A DNA stretch of 58,095 nt from Mesorhizobium sp. M7A.F.Ca.US.008.03.1.1 (GCF_003997495.1 NZ_RZRU01000032.1:1-58095), one strand, 5' to 3'. Positions 7,191 through 15,943 are shown, numbered from the stretch's first letter. Program-made: numbers and translations. The notes: generated by a model not told the origin, from the sequence alone.

Positions 7191-8117
7191 ATGGCCACTG
7201 AAGCAATTACCCTGGACGCGGATTCCAAGGCCCGGCGGGGCTTTCTGCTGGCGCTCGGCGCCTATCTGCTATGGGGATTGCTGCCCTTCTACATGAAGGC
7301 GGTCGCTCATCTGCCGCTCGCCGAAGTCATTGCCCATCGCATCATCTGGTCGGTGCCGATCGCCGCCGCCGTTCTGATCTGGGCCGGCCGCACGGCGGAT
7401 TTCAAGGCGGCGCTTCGCTCTCCCCGCACCATCGCCATGGCCGCGCTGACGGCGGCGCTGATCTCGGTCAACTGGGGCATCTATGTCTGGGCGATCGCGG
7501 TCGACCGCACCGTCGAAACCGCGCTCGGCTACTACATCAATCCGCTGGTCAGCGTCGTCGTTGGCGCGCTGCTGCTCGGCGAGCGGCTCGACCGGCTGCA
7601 GATCGCGGCGGTGGCGCTGGCGGCCGTCGCGGTCACGGTGCTGACCATAGAGGGCGGCAAGCTGCCCTGGGTGTCGCTGGCGCTGGCGTTTTCCTTCGCC
7701 GCCTACGGCTTCTTCCGCAAGACGCTGCCGATCGGCCCGAGCCAGGGCTTTTTGCTCGAAGTGCTTTTGCTGTCGGTGCCGGCGCTCGGCTACATCGTCT
7801 ATCTCATCGCGACCGGACAGGACCACATCGTATCCAGCAGCGGCACCGATACGGCATTGCTGATCGGCTGCGGTCCGGTCACATCGGTGCCGTTGTTGCT
7901 GTTCGCCTTCGGCGCCAAGCTGCTGCGCCTCTCCACCATCGGCATCATGCAATATATCGCGCCGACCATGGTGTTCCTGATCGCCGTTCTGGTCTTCGAC
8001 GAGCCTTTCGGCACCACCCAGGCGGTTGCGTTCGCGCTGATCTGGGCGGCCCTGGCGATCTATTCCTGGTCGATGTTGACGACAGCGCGTAGGGCCGCGC
8101 CGCAGCCCGCACGGTAA
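7191..8117 (+). CDS. rarD: RarD-type EamA/DMT transporter
   Basis: A 308-residue inner-membrane protein with about ten hydrophobic segments and two EamA repeats. The first helix, GFLLALGAYLLWGLLPFYMK, and the following HRIIWSVP are typical of the RarD subgroup. RarD proteins are annotated from a Pseudomonas chloramphenicol-sensitivity phenotype, and the natural substrate is unknown. The start ATG 7191 has no strong Shine-Dalgarno. A GST gene follows after 10 bases, so the two are probably cotranscribed. Confidence 0.9.
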   Translation: MATEAITLDADSKARRGFLLALGAYLLWGLLPFYMKAVAHLPLAEVIAHRIIWSVPIAAAVLIWAGRTADFKAALRSPRTIAMAALTAALISVNWGIYVWAIAVDRTVETALGYYINPLVSVVVGALLLGERLDRLQIAAVALAAVAVTVLTIEGGKLPWVSLALAFSFAAYGFFRKTLPIGPSQGFLLEVLLLSVPALGYIVYLIATGQDHIVSSSGTDTALLIGCGPVTSVPLLLFAFGAKLLRLSTIGIMQYIAPTMVFLIAVLVFDEPFGTTQAVAFALIWAALAIYSWSMLTTARRAAPQPAR

Positions 8118-8127
8118 GGGATTTCGG

Positions 8128-8814
8128 ATGTACCTGCTGCATATCGCCAACAAGAATTATTCCTCATGGTCGCTGCGGCCTTGGGTGTTGATGCGAGAGC
8201 TGAACATCCCGTTCGAAGAGCGGCTGACGCCATTCCCGACCGGATCGAGTTGGGAACTCTACCGGCAGTTCTCGCCGAGCGGCCGCGTGCCGTGCCTGAT
8301 CGACGACGGCTGGGCGGTCTGGGATTCGCTGGCCATCGTCGAATATCTCGCCGAACGCCACCATGGCGTGTGGCCCGTCGAAGCCAAGGCGCGCGCCTGG
8401 GCACGCTCGGCCGCCGCCGAGATGCATTCGAGCTTCACCGCATTGCGCAGCGCCTGTCCGATGAGTTGCGGCGTGCGGGTAAAGCCGTTTCCGATGTCGG
8501 ATGCGCTGAAGCAGGACCTCTTTCGCCTCGGTGACCTTTGGAACGATGGCCTTGCCCGTTTCGGCGGGCCGTTTCTGGCCGGCGCTCATTTCACCGCTGT
8601 CGACGCGTTCTTTGCCCCGGTGGCGTTCCGAGCACAGTCCTATGGGCTCTCCTTCGAGGGTGCGGCTGCAGCCTATCCGGCGCAATTGCTTGTCTTGGCG
8701 GCGATGCGCGAATGGCATGCGGGTGGGCTTGCCGAGACCTGGCGCGAGCCCGATCACGAAGGGGAAGTCGCCGCCGCCGGCACCATCATCGAGGATCTTC
8801 GCGCCACGGCGTGA
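8128..8814 (+). CDS. glutathione S-transferase family protein
   Basis: A 228-residue cytosolic GST. The thioredoxin-like N-terminal domain has NKNYSSWSLRPWVLMREL, in which the serine pair occupies the catalytic position, followed by the glutathione-binding VPCLIDD and WDSLAIVEYLAE segments. An all-helical C-terminal domain runs from about residue 90. The N-terminal motif resembles the YfcF/zeta-like class. It follows the RarD-like gene closely (10-base gap) and converges with zntB, whose stop lies 17 bases downstream. Substrate unknown. Confidence 0.9.
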   Translation: MYLLHIANKNYSSWSLRPWVLMRELNIPFEERLTPFPTGSSWELYRQFSPSGRVPCLIDDGWAVWDSLAIVEYLAERHHGVWPVEAKARAWARSAAAEMHSSFTALRSACPMSCGVRVKPFPMSDALKQDLFRLGDLWNDGLARFGGPFLAGAHFTAVDAFFAPVAFRAQSYGLSFEGAAAAYPAQLLVLAAMREWHAGGLAETWREPDHEGEVAAAGTIIEDLRATA

Positions 8815-8830
8815 AAGCCGCCGGCGGGTG

Positions 8831-9829
8831 CTACATCTGTCCGAGCCGCCTGACAAAGAGATAGGTCGCGCCCGCGATCACCATCGACACCGCCGTCACC
8901 ACCCAAAAGCCCATTGGCGTGTCGACCAGCGGCAGGCCCCCAACGTTCATGCCGAACAGGCCTGAGATGATGGTCATCGGCAACAGCACCGCCGTCATCA
9001 CCGACAGTACGTACAGCAGTCGGTTCGACTGCGTTGTCAGCTTTGCCATAAGCTCGTCCTGCAACAGCCGGGCGCGCGCCTGCAATTGCTCGCCGTCATA
9101 GTGAAGCGTCTGCGCCCGGTGTGAAAGGCGCGCGGCCATGTCGTTGATGCTGTCTGGCAGGTCGTTGCGGTGCGAATGATCAAGATGACGGAACAGATTG
9201 GTCAGCGTCGCCATCTGCCTGTGGATCACCACCAGATGCCGGCGCGCATCGACGAGGGATTGCCGTTCATTGTGCCATGCGTCGCAGACGATACGGTCTT
9301 CGATGCCGTCGAGACTGTCGCCGAGTGCCGCAAGTTCCGCCACCATGCCATCGAATGACTGGCCGACGACAGCCTCGATCAGATCGGCTGGCGAGCGGAA
9401 CTTGCGCGATCCATTCTCGATCGCCTTGCGGATGTTGTCGACCGACTGCAGCGGTTGCTTGCGGGCGCCGACCAGCATCGTGTCATTGAGCGCGAAGCGG
9501 AAATGGCCAAGCCCGCCCGCTTCCGCCGAATAGTCATGGCGCAGGTCCGGCAGATCGCCATAGAGCCAGTCGTCCTCGAGGTCGATGTGGCAGCCATGGC
9601 TGGCGGACAGGAAAGCTTCACGCACCGGTGCCGGCAAAGCCTGATCGGTGCCGATTTCGTGGCGGGCCCGCATGTCGGAAAGCTGGTAGCTGCGCCATGT
9701 CCAGTGCGCGGCGGCGGCGTCCCTGGTTCGCACGCCCTCAGCGGTGAAATGATAGAGGAAGAACAGTCCGTGCTCGTCGGGCAGGTAGGGCGACAGGTCG
9801 GTGCCTTCCGGGGCGAGAGTGATATCCAT
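8831..9829 (-). CDS. zntB: CorA/ZntB-family divalent cation transporter
   Basis: A 332-residue membrane protein of the 2-TM-GxN family. The N-terminal ~270 residues form the cytosolic funnel. Two C-terminal transmembrane helices (about 270-290 and 305-325) flank the GMN signature in LFGMNVGGLP (293-295). The loop after GMN lacks the MPE sequence of classical CorA magnesium channels, and the N-terminal HWTWRSYQL is characteristic of ZntB, a zinc transporter. The opening residues (MDITLAPEGTDLSPYLPDE) are soluble. No strong ribosome site precedes the ATG at 9829; a slightly different start is possible. Confidence 0.88.
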   Translation of the reverse strand: MDITLAPEGTDLSPYLPDEHGLFFLYHFTAEGVRTRDAAAAHWTWRSYQLSDMRARHEIGTDQALPAPVREAFLSASHGCHIDLEDDWLYGDLPDLRHDYSAEAGGLGHFRFALNDTMLVGARKQPLQSVDNIRKAIENGSRKFRSPADLIEAVVGQSFDGMVAELAALGDSLDGIEDRIVCDAWHNERQSLVDARRHLVVIHRQMATLTNLFRHLDHSHRNDLPDSINDMAARLSHRAQTLHYDGEQLQARARLLQDELMAKLTTQSNRLLYVLSVMTAVLLPMTIISGLFGMNVGGLPLVDTPMGFWVVTAVSMVIAGATYLFVRRLGQM

Positions 9830-9972
9830 GGGCGCGGTGCCAGATGCATGTTCCGAAGATGGCGCCGCACGGCGGCTGCCTGGCCTTGATTTCTAGCACG
9901 AGCCAACCTGGTTCCGTGTGACGGTTTCTTGACAGTCGATCACAGTCTGTCGATGAGCCGTGGCTATGCGGA

Positions 9973-9990
9973 GGTGACGCCTTCGTCACC
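9973..9990 (-). terminator. candidate hairpin terminator after the YciI-like gene
   Basis: GGTGACG and CGTCACC pair over 7 bases around a CCTT loop, 17 bases beyond the stop of the minus-strand gene at 10007. There is no clear U-tract, so intrinsic termination is only suggested. Confidence 0.4.
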
Positions 9991-10006
9991 CCCGGATCGC
10001 GCCCTG

Positions 10007-10297
10007 TCAGTGCTTCGGGCCGAAGCCTGGGTAGGGCTTGAGCGGCACGATTGCGGCAATGGCCATCATGCCGGCCTTGACCAACGGCAAGGTGGCGAGA
10101 TGGCCACGGACCTCTGCATCATCGGCTGCCTCGAACATCATGCCGCTGCCCGGGATGTCACCGCGGTTCCAGACCTGGCGCACCGCGCCCTCTGCAAAGA
10201 GCGTGCGCCGCTGTTCGGCTTCGCCGGGCAGAAGCGGAGCGAAATCGGCATCGGCAAATTTTTCGGTGTTGCGGGTGAGAAGGGCAAAGAACTGCAT
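10007..10297 (-). CDS. YciI/muconolactone-isomerase-like small dimeric barrel protein
   Basis: A 96-residue protein beginning MQFFALLTRNTEKFAD with a ferredoxin-like dimeric alpha/beta-barrel pattern: a first strand, a helix (DADFAPLLPGEAEQRRTLFA), a strand (GAVRQVWNRGD), then GSGMMFEAADDAEVRGHLATLP and a final LVKAGMMAIAAIVPLKPY strand. This layout is shared by YciI-like and muconolactone delta-isomerase-like proteins, and the exact family is uncertain. AAGGAGA lies 6 bases before the ATG. It is divergent from the LysR gene at 10408 across a 110-base gap, which suggests it is that regulator's target. Confidence 0.75.
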   Translation of the reverse strand: MQFFALLTRNTEKFADADFAPLLPGEAEQRRTLFAEGAVRQVWNRGDIPGSGMMFEAADDAEVRGHLATLPLVKAGMMAIAAIVPLKPYPGFGPKH

Positions 10298-10407
10298 GGC
10301 GATCTCCTTTGGTTGGATGGCCCGAACTATCGCTCCTGCTGGTCAGACTGTCTAAGACTGGTTAGGCTAAAGTTGAGACCTGAGGGGACTGGAGCCTTGG
10401 AGGAAAA

Positions 10408-11313
10408 ATGTTCGACCTGCGCCAGATCCGCTATTTCGTCACCGTCGCCGAAACCGGAAATGTCGGGCGCGCAGCAGAAATGCTGCATATTTCCCAGTCG
10501 CCACTCAGCCGACAGATCATCCAGCTTGAGGAGCAGTTGGGTGTTTCCCTCTTTGCAAGGTCGAAGCAGCGGGTCCATCTCAACGCCGAGGGCCGCGCCT
10601 TCCTCACCGAGGCCCGCGCGCTGCTGTCCAATGCGCGACGTTTGGAGGAGTTCGGCCGCAACCTGGCCAGCGGCGCCGTCGGCCGGCTCGCCATCGGCTA
10701 TGTCGAAGGGGCCGTTCATGCCGGGCTTGTCGCCGGGATGCTGCGCCAGTTCCGTCGCGACCGGCCGGATTTCCACCTGCAGCTGAGAAGCCTGCGTTCG
10801 GCGGCGCAACTGGAGGGGTTGCGGCAGCGCTCTCTGGATCTGGGCTTTGTCTATTCGCCGCCAGCCGACGATGACCCGGAAGTCGGCGCCACGGCGCTGC
10901 GGCATGAGCCGTTGGTGCTGGCGATCCCCGAAGATGATCCACTTGTTGAAGCGCCAGAGATTGGGCCTCACCACCTTGACGGTCGCACTTGGATCACTGT
11001 CGTGCGCCAGCCGGACGACACCAATCGCGGCCAGTTCCTTGCCGCCTGCGCCAAGGCCGGCTTTTTGCCCGACATCGCCTATGAGACGGCGGACCCGTTG
11101 ACATCGCTCGGCCTGGTCAGTGCCGGGCTCGGCCTGGCGACGGTGCAAGCCAGCCTGCGTGCCGCCGCGCCGCCGCGGATCGTGTTTCGCGACCTGCCAT
11201 GGTTCGACCGCACGGTTTCCATCTATCTCGCCTGGCGGCGTCATGACCGCCGCGCGGTGATCGCCGGCTTGCGGCAGGCTGCTGGGGAAGAGGGTAGGGC
11301 AGTAGGGCAGTAG
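10408..11313 (+). CDS. LysR-family transcriptional regulator
   Basis: A 301-residue LTTR. The N-terminal winged helix is MFDLRQIRYFVTVAETGNVG, followed by AAEMLHISQSPLSRQIIQLE; the effector-binding domain runs from about residue 90 to 290. GGAGG is placed 5-9 bases before the ATG. The TTAGGC/GACTGTC-rich gap to the divergent YciI-like gene should hold its operator. The last residues (EGRAVGQ) are encoded by an 8-bp tandem repeat that also supplies the stop codon, so the C-terminus is probably variable among relatives. Confidence 0.92.
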   Translation: MFDLRQIRYFVTVAETGNVGRAAEMLHISQSPLSRQIIQLEEQLGVSLFARSKQRVHLNAEGRAFLTEARALLSNARRLEEFGRNLASGAVGRLAIGYVEGAVHAGLVAGMLRQFRRDRPDFHLQLRSLRSAAQLEGLRQRSLDLGFVYSPPADDDPEVGATALRHEPLVLAIPEDDPLVEAPEIGPHHLDGRTWITVVRQPDDTNRGQFLAACAKAGFLPDIAYETADPLTSLGLVSAGLGLATVQASLRAAAPPRIVFRDLPWFDRTVSIYLAWRRHDRRAVIAGLRQAAGEEGRAVGQ

Positions 11314-11328
11314 GGCAGTAGGGCAGTA
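11297..11328. repeat. four tandem copies of GGGCAGTA
   Basis: Four perfect 8-bp units (11297-11304, 11305-11312, 11313-11320, 11321-11328). The TAG stop of the LysR gene (11311-11313) lies across units 2 and 3. A change in unit number would shift the frame of the C-terminal codons. A partly complementary pyrimidine-rich stretch (about 11356-11389) lies before the convergent LOG gene, so the two could pair as a terminator. Confidence 0.85.
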
Positions 11329-11384
11329 GCGCAGGAGACTCCAGGCAATTCACATACTGCCTTACCGCCCTATTCCCTTACCCC

Positions 11385-11996
11385 CTACATTTTGTCTATC
11401 ACCGACTGCACGCCCTCGGTCGGGGCGTCGACGGACGACCCTGCCACCATGATGGCGGCAACGATCGCTTCGGGGTCGTCGACGACCAGCGGCTTGACCC
11501 GCTGTGCGGTGTGGATGAAGCCCTCGGCGGCCATGTGATCGAGCAACGCCAGCATCGGATCCCAGAATCCGCCGACATTGCCGAAGACGATCGGTTTGCG
11601 ATGATGGCCAAGTTGTCCCCAGGTCATGATCTCGATGATCTCCTCGACCGTGCCGATGCCACCCGGCAGTGCCACAAAGGCGTCGGATTTCTCGAACATC
11701 TTGTGTTTGCGCTCGTGCATGTTGTCGGTGATCAAGAGTTCATCGAGCCGGTCAAGCGCTGTTTCGCTCGCCTCCTTGTTGATCAGGAAGCGCGGAATGA
11801 TGCCCGTCACTTTGCCGCCGGCCTTGAGCGCGCCTTCGGCGACAGCGCCCATGATGCCTTTGGTGCCGCCGCCATAGACCAGCCGCAGTCCCGCTTTGGC
11901 AATCGAGCGCCCGAGCAGGTGTCCGGCCTTGATATAGGTTTCATCGCGGCCCGCAGACGAGCCGCAATAGACGCAGACGGATCGAATCGTGTTCAT
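11385..11996 (-). CDS. LOG-family Rossmann-fold protein (TIGR00730; cytokinin ribotide phosphoribohydrolase-like)
   Basis: A 203-residue protein with the LOG fold. It begins MNTIRSVCVYCGSSAGRDET, has the nucleotide-binding LVYGGGTKGIMG, and carries the signature PGGIGTVEEIIEIMTWGQLG (PGGxGTxxE plus the downstream Trp/Gln). Characterised members release free cytokinin bases from nucleoside 5'-monophosphates or hydrolyse purine nucleotides. For a plant-associated bacterium a cytokinin link is plausible but unproven. The gene converges with the LysR gene. No clear Shine-Dalgarno precedes the ATG at 11996. Confidence 0.92.
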   Translation of the reverse strand: MNTIRSVCVYCGSSAGRDETYIKAGHLLGRSIAKAGLRLVYGGGTKGIMGAVAEGALKAGGKVTGIIPRFLINKEASETALDRLDELLITDNMHERKHKMFEKSDAFVALPGGIGTVEEIIEIMTWGQLGHHRKPIVFGNVGGFWDPMLALLDHMAAEGFIHTAQRVKPLVVDDPEAIVAAIMVAGSSVDAPTEGVQSVIDKM

Positions 11997-12139
11997 GCCG
12001 ATGATTGGTGATTGGGTCTGAAAGCGCGGTCAAGTCCCAAGGGTCAACAAGCCCGGGCTTTTTCTTGTCGGCCCGTTTTTCTTGTCGGCATTGGCAAAAC
12101 AGGCTAGACCGGCGTTAGGTGGCTAAGGGGTAGGGAAAT

Positions 12140-13618
12140 ATGGCGATTAATCCACTCAAGGCGTTCCTGTTCGCAGCGGGTGGGACCGTTGCGGCCGCGG
12201 GAACCGCCTATGTATCGGGCGCACTCGACCCGTATCTCAATCCCACGCCGCCGGCGAACGTGGCGGCTCTGACGCCGCCGGCGGCGCCGAAACCGGCCGA
12301 TCCCGGCACCGAAGCGCGGCTACCCGCCGCGGAGGTCCCTGCGGCTCCCGCCGCGGTGCCCCAGGCAGCGGCACCGGCCGCACCCGACGCGGCGGCGCCG
12401 GCTGCGGCCGGTCCGGTCGCACCGTCCTTCGATGTCGTGCGCGTCGAAAGCAATGGCTCGATTGTCGTTGCCGGCAATGCGGCGCCCAACGCCAAGGTCG
12501 AGATCCTCAACGGCTCGACGGTGCTTGGCTCGACGGTCGCTGGTCCCGATGGTGCCTTCGTTATCATTCTCGATGATCCGCTGAAGCCCGGCGATTATAC
12601 GATCGCGCTGCGCGCGACCACGGGCGATGTCGTAACGCCCTCGGTGCAGACCGCCGTCGTTTCGGTTCCCAAGGATGCGGCCGGTCAGGTGCTGGCCATG
12701 GTCGAGGAGCCGGGCAAGCCGGCCGAATTGCTGACCGTTCCCGCGCCCGAGACAAAGCCGGCTGCTCCGGCCGCCGCGCCGGCTGCTCCCGCAGCCGAAG
12801 TGCCCGCAACCGCTCCGGCACCAGCCGCCCCAGCGCCAGCCGCGGTCGACGCAGCACCGGCTCCTGCAGCGCCGGCGACGCCGCCCGCTGCAGGCGTGAC
12901 TGAGCCCAAAATCGTCGTCGAGGCGGTCGAGATCGACGGCAGCAAGATCTTTGTCGCCGGCCTCGCCGATGCCGGTCGCAAGGTGCGGGCCTATGCCAAC
13001 GACATCCTGCTCGGTGACGCGCAAACGTCGCCGGATGGTCATTTCCTGGTCGAGGCGACGCGCGACATTCCGGTCGGCAGCTACACAATCCATGTCGACG
13101 GCCTGGATGCCGACGGTGTGACAGTTGTGGCCCGCGCGGCCGTACCGTTCGAGCGCGAGCCCGGCGAAGCGGTCGCCGCCGTGGCACCCCCGGAACCGAA
13201 GCCCGTTCAGCCCAAGCCGGCCGCACCTGCCGCCGCCGAGGCGCCGGCCGTCGCCGCCGCACCTGCCGAGACGGCACCTGCCACGACGCCCGCTCCCGCC
13301 ACCGGAGCTCCGGCCGTTGTGGCGGCGGCGACGCCGCCAAGCGATGTGCCCGAGACCGTGGCGCCCAAGCTTGAACATGCCGACGCCGCCGTCATCATCC
13401 GCCGCAACGACACGCTTTGGCGGATCTCGCGGCGCGTCTATGGCCATGGCGTGCGCTTCTCGACCATCTACCTCGCCAACCAGGACCAGATCAGTGATCC
13501 CGACCGCATCTGGCCGGGTCAGGTGTTCAAGGTCCCGGAAAAATCGAAGGAAGGCGAAGCCGCCGACCTCAAGGCGATGGGCGAGCAGGCAACGACAGCG
13601 CCGGCCAAGACCAATTAG
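12140..13618 (+). CDS. Ala/Pro-rich envelope protein with C-terminal LysM domain
   Basis: A 492-residue protein. An N-terminal hydrophobic segment (AFLFAAGGTVAAAGTAYVSG, residues ~9-28) would export or anchor it. A Pro/Ala linker follows, then two similar ~80-residue beta-sandwich-like units (about 95-175, with GSIVVAGNAAPNAKVEIL; and 255-340, with GSKIFVAGLADAGRKVRAY), each separated by long Ala/Pro tracts. A single LysM domain ends it (about 418-475, IIRRNDTLWRISRRVYGHG and WPGQVFKVPE). LysM binds peptidoglycan, so the protein probably bridges the inner membrane and wall. The two internal units look like duplicated Ig-like/carbohydrate-regulatory modules. Codon bias of the Ala/Pro tracts produces a long open frame on the other strand, which is not a gene. 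Confidence 0.88.
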   Translation: MAINPLKAFLFAAGGTVAAAGTAYVSGALDPYLNPTPPANVAALTPPAAPKPADPGTEARLPAAEVPAAPAAVPQAAAPAAPDAAAPAAAGPVAPSFDVVRVESNGSIVVAGNAAPNAKVEILNGSTVLGSTVAGPDGAFVIILDDPLKPGDYTIALRATTGDVVTPSVQTAVVSVPKDAAGQVLAMVEEPGKPAELLTVPAPETKPAAPAAAPAAPAAEVPATAPAPAAPAPAAVDAAPAPAAPATPPAAGVTEPKIVVEAVEIDGSKIFVAGLADAGRKVRAYANDILLGDAQTSPDGHFLVEATRDIPVGSYTIHVDGLDADGVTVVARAAVPFEREPGEAVAAVAPPEPKPVQPKPAAPAAAEAPAVAAAPAETAPATTPAPATGAPAVVAAATPPSDVPETVAPKLEHADAAVIIRRNDTLWRISRRVYGHGVRFSTIYLANQDQISDPDRIWPGQVFKVPEKSKEGEAADLKAMGEQATTAPAKTN

Positions 13619-13648
13619 AGTCCAAGGCCATCCAAGGGTCGACGTCAG

Positions 13649-14440
13649 CTAGCTTGTTGAACTGCTCAGATGAAGTTTGAATCCGATCATGTTCGGATCG
13701 CCCAGGTCGGGGCGTAGGTTCATGCTCGGAATCAAATAATCGCCGCCATTTTGGCGGCGATAGGGGATGGGTTGCGTGGTCGCGAGCGTCCTCATCCTCT
13801 CGCGCAGGCGCTCGGCAGTGGGTTCGAAGTCGGCTTCACCGAAGCGATCGACGCTGTAGACGACGAATGGCGGAAGGACGTCGTAGCCCGGGTAGCAGAG
13901 GATTCCGTGGTTGATCGGGAACAGCAGATCATCAATTGGTCCGTTGACGCCACGAGGGGCATAGTGCTCCTCCCAGCCGCCGGCGGTCACGATCAGCATT
14001 GCGCGCTTGCCCATCAAGGTTCCTTCGCCGTAGCGGTCGCCCCATCGTTTGTCGCTATGCTCACCCACACCGTAAGCGAAGCCGTAGGCGAAGACCCTGT
14101 CGACCCAGCCCTTGAGGATCGCCGGCATGGCAAACCACCAGAGCGGAAACTGGAGAATCAGGGCATCCGCCCATAGCAGCTTTGCGATCTCGGCCTTGAC
14201 GTCCTCTGTCAGCGCGTTGGCCTCGAAAGACTTTTTTGACGCTGCGGCAGGCATCAGCCGCGCGTCCGGCGCTAGAACCGGAAAGTCGGCCCGATCAACC
14301 GACGATTCCCAGCCCTGGGCGTAAAGGTCCGTCACCCGCACTTCGTGGCCTTGTGCCTCGAGTTCTCCGATGGCGACATCGCGGAGCGCGCCATTGAGCG
14401 AGCGCGATTCTGGATGAGCGAAGACAAGTAGGATTTTCAT
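13649..14440 (-). CDS. NAD(P)H-dependent flavodoxin-fold oxidoreductase (quinone reductase type)
   Basis: A 263-residue protein of the flavodoxin-like NQO1/MdaB/KefF superfamily. It starts MKILLVFAHPESRSLNGALR, the FMN/FAD phosphate-binding opening, and has LILQFPLWWFAMPAILKGWV and VTAGGWEEHY, which line the flavin/substrate pocket. Such enzymes reduce quinones by two electrons. I chose ATG 14440 (GGAG upstream) over a longer frame because the family begins exactly at this Met. It is divergent from a LysR gene (start 14534), probably its regulator. Confidence 0.9.
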   Translation of the reverse strand: MKILLVFAHPESRSLNGALRDVAIGELEAQGHEVRVTDLYAQGWESSVDRADFPVLAPDARLMPAAASKKSFEANALTEDVKAEIAKLLWADALILQFPLWWFAMPAILKGWVDRVFAYGFAYGVGEHSDKRWGDRYGEGTLMGKRAMLIVTAGGWEEHYAPRGVNGPIDDLLFPINHGILCYPGYDVLPPFVVYSVDRFGEADFEPTAERLRERMRTLATTQPIPYRRQNGGDYLIPSMNLRPDLGDPNMIGFKLHLSSSTS

Positions 14441-14484
14441 GCGGGGACTCCGGGGATTGAAAAACTGGCCCTTAGCTAGGCAAT

Positions 14485-14495
14485 ATTGATCCAAT
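14485..14495. promoter_or_regulatory. candidate LysR operator in divergent promoter
   Basis: ATTGATCCAAT is an inverted repeat (ATTG/CAAT) that fits the 11-bp LTTR core and sits in the AT-rich gap between the divergent oxidoreductase and LysR genes. It is adjacent to a second AT-rich segment (AGATATTCAT). Binding is inferred from position and symmetry only. Confidence 0.4.
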
Positions 14496-14533
14496 CCGCT
14501 AGATATTCATAAAGCATAGGATTGTGCCGAATA

Positions 14534-15466
14534 ATGGATAAGTCGGATATCACCCTCGAACGCATGCGCACCTTCGTTCGCGTCGCGGAACGGGGCAATC
14601 TGTCGTTGGTTGCCGGCGAACTGGGCATCGGGCAATCGACGGTCACACGGCATTTGCAAGAGCTTGAAGAGGCAGTGGGTGCACCTTTGCTCAGCAGGAC
14701 CACCCGGCGGATCACGTTGACCGACGAGGGTAGCCGGTACTATGCCAACAGCGTCCAGATTCTGCGCCTTGTCGAGCAGGCCGGTGACGAAGCGCGGGGC
14801 GCACGTGGTGCGCCGGCCGGCACCGTCCGGATATCCTGTACTGCCGCTTTCGGGGTCTTGCACACCAGCCGACTCATCTTCGACTTTCAGGACCGATATC
14901 CCGACATCGGCGTTGACCTCAGCCTCACCGATGAGCGTGTCGATCTCGTTAGGGAAGGTGTCGACATCGCGCTTCGGTTGGGGCCGCTCACCGACAGTTC
15001 ATTGAGGCTGCGGGCCCTCGGCCAGTCACGGCGCCTGCTCGTGGCATCGCCGGATTATCTGGCGAAGCGAGGCAGGCCGGCTATCCCGTCGGACCTGTCT
15101 GGACATGAGGGTATCCGGATGTCGAACGTGGCGGGGAGTGAAACTCTTGCCTTGCAGGGCGCTGGAGGCGAGCGCCATATGGTGCCTTTCGCGGGGCGCC
15201 TGCGTGTCGACCATGGGCTTGCCGCGCGCGAGGCTTTGCTCGCGGGTCGAGGCGTCGCACCGGCTCACCGATGGCTTGTCCACGATCTTTTGGCGGCGGG
15301 CCTGCTCGAGACGATACTGGATGATTATTCGCTGCCGTCCGCCCCTTTGAACATACTGATTGTCCCGGAGCGCGCAGGCGTTGCAAGGGTCCGCCTGATG
15401 GTTGACTTCCTGGCTGAACGGATAGCCGGCATCCCGGGGATCGAGAAGTCCAGTTCACAGCGTTAG
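14534..15466 (+). CDS. LysR-family transcriptional regulator
   Basis: A 310-residue LTTR of the CrgA/AaeR-like group. The HTH region reads ERMRTFVRVAERGNLSLVA followed by LGIGQSTVTRHLQELEEAVG. Its effector domain contains DLVREGVDIALRLGPLTDSS, a motif typical of this subgroup. The ATG at 14534 is preferred over an upstream TTG. Divergent orientation to the NAD(P)H oxidoreductase suggests control of a quinone or electrophile response. The typical C-terminal VDFLAERI is present, so the protein is complete. Confidence 0.92.
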   Translation: MDKSDITLERMRTFVRVAERGNLSLVAGELGIGQSTVTRHLQELEEAVGAPLLSRTTRRITLTDEGSRYYANSVQILRLVEQAGDEARGARGAPAGTVRISCTAAFGVLHTSRLIFDFQDRYPDIGVDLSLTDERVDLVREGVDIALRLGPLTDSSLRLRALGQSRRLLVASPDYLAKRGRPAIPSDLSGHEGIRMSNVAGSETLALQGAGGERHMVPFAGRLRVDHGLAAREALLAGRGVAPAHRWLVHDLLAAGLLETILDDYSLPSAPLNILIVPERAGVARVRLMVDFLAERIAGIPGIEKSSSQR

Positions 15467-15533
15467 CCGCGATCTGCTCTGCCCAGAAGAGTAGCTTGCG
15501 GCAGCGCCGGCCATCGTTTATCGCCGATGGACG

Positions 15534-15866
15534 ATGAGCGAATCCCTAGCTGAAACAGGTATGCCCGGCTGCGCCCCCGACAGCCGAGCCGTTGCCACCC
15601 GGCTGGCAGCACTTTCGCATCCGGCGCGGATCGAAATCCTGAAATACTTGTCCGCAAGCAACTCCTGCTGCTGCCGCGAGGTCGTCGACCGTTTCGATCT
15701 GGCGCAGTCCACTGTGTCACAACATTTGAAGATACTGGTCGAAGCCGGGCTGGTCCGGTTCGAACCTGACCGTCAGCGCTCGCGCTATGAGGTCGACCGT
15801 GCCGCGCTCGCCGATGTTTCCGCATCGGTGGCCGCGCTCGTCAATTCCTGCTGCTCCGGCCGCTAG
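15534..15866 (+). CDS. ArsR-family winged-helix repressor with Cys cluster
   Basis: A 110-residue ArsR/SmtB regulator. The core reads LAALSHPARIEILKYLSASN, then SCCCREVVDRF, then LAQSTVSQHLKILVEAGLV and SRYEVDRAAL. The triple Cys (SNSCCCREVV) sits where ArsR has its ELCVCDL metalloid site, and two more Cys lie at the C-terminus (NSCCSGR), so thiol-based sensing of a metal, arsenite or redox signal is likely. The gene is 77 bases upstream of an Atm1-type exporter on the same strand, an obvious target. A mini-palindrome overlaps its stop codon. Confidence 0.88.
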   Translation: MSESLAETGMPGCAPDSRAVATRLAALSHPARIEILKYLSASNSCCCREVVDRFDLAQSTVSQHLKILVEAGLVRFEPDRQRSRYEVDRAALADVSASVAALVNSCCSGR

Positions 15867-15914
15867 ACCATGATCCCGAAAAGTGGGGTCCGGATTTCGG
15901 ACGAGATCATGGTC
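15866..15914. repeat. family-C mini-palindrome C1
   Basis: Outer arms GACCATGATC (15866-15875) and GATCATGGTC (15905-15914) flank a partly self-complementary core (CCGAAAAGTGGG...GGATTTCGG). The last base of the ArsR stop codon is the first base of the element. Similar elements occur at 27954, 32855 and 45722. Confidence 0.85.
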
Positions 15915-15943
15915 AAAAAAACATAAGAAGAAGGGCACAAGAA

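Noticed and set aside
9738..9989. 83-codon minus-strand frame between zntB and the YciI-like gene
   Set aside because: It overlaps zntB coding sequence in another frame and has low-complexity His/Arg/Pro composition.
12320..13447. Long minus-strand frame opposite the LysM protein
   Set aside because: It results from the Ala/Pro codon tracts (GCC/CCG) of the real gene read backwards into Gly/Arg runs.
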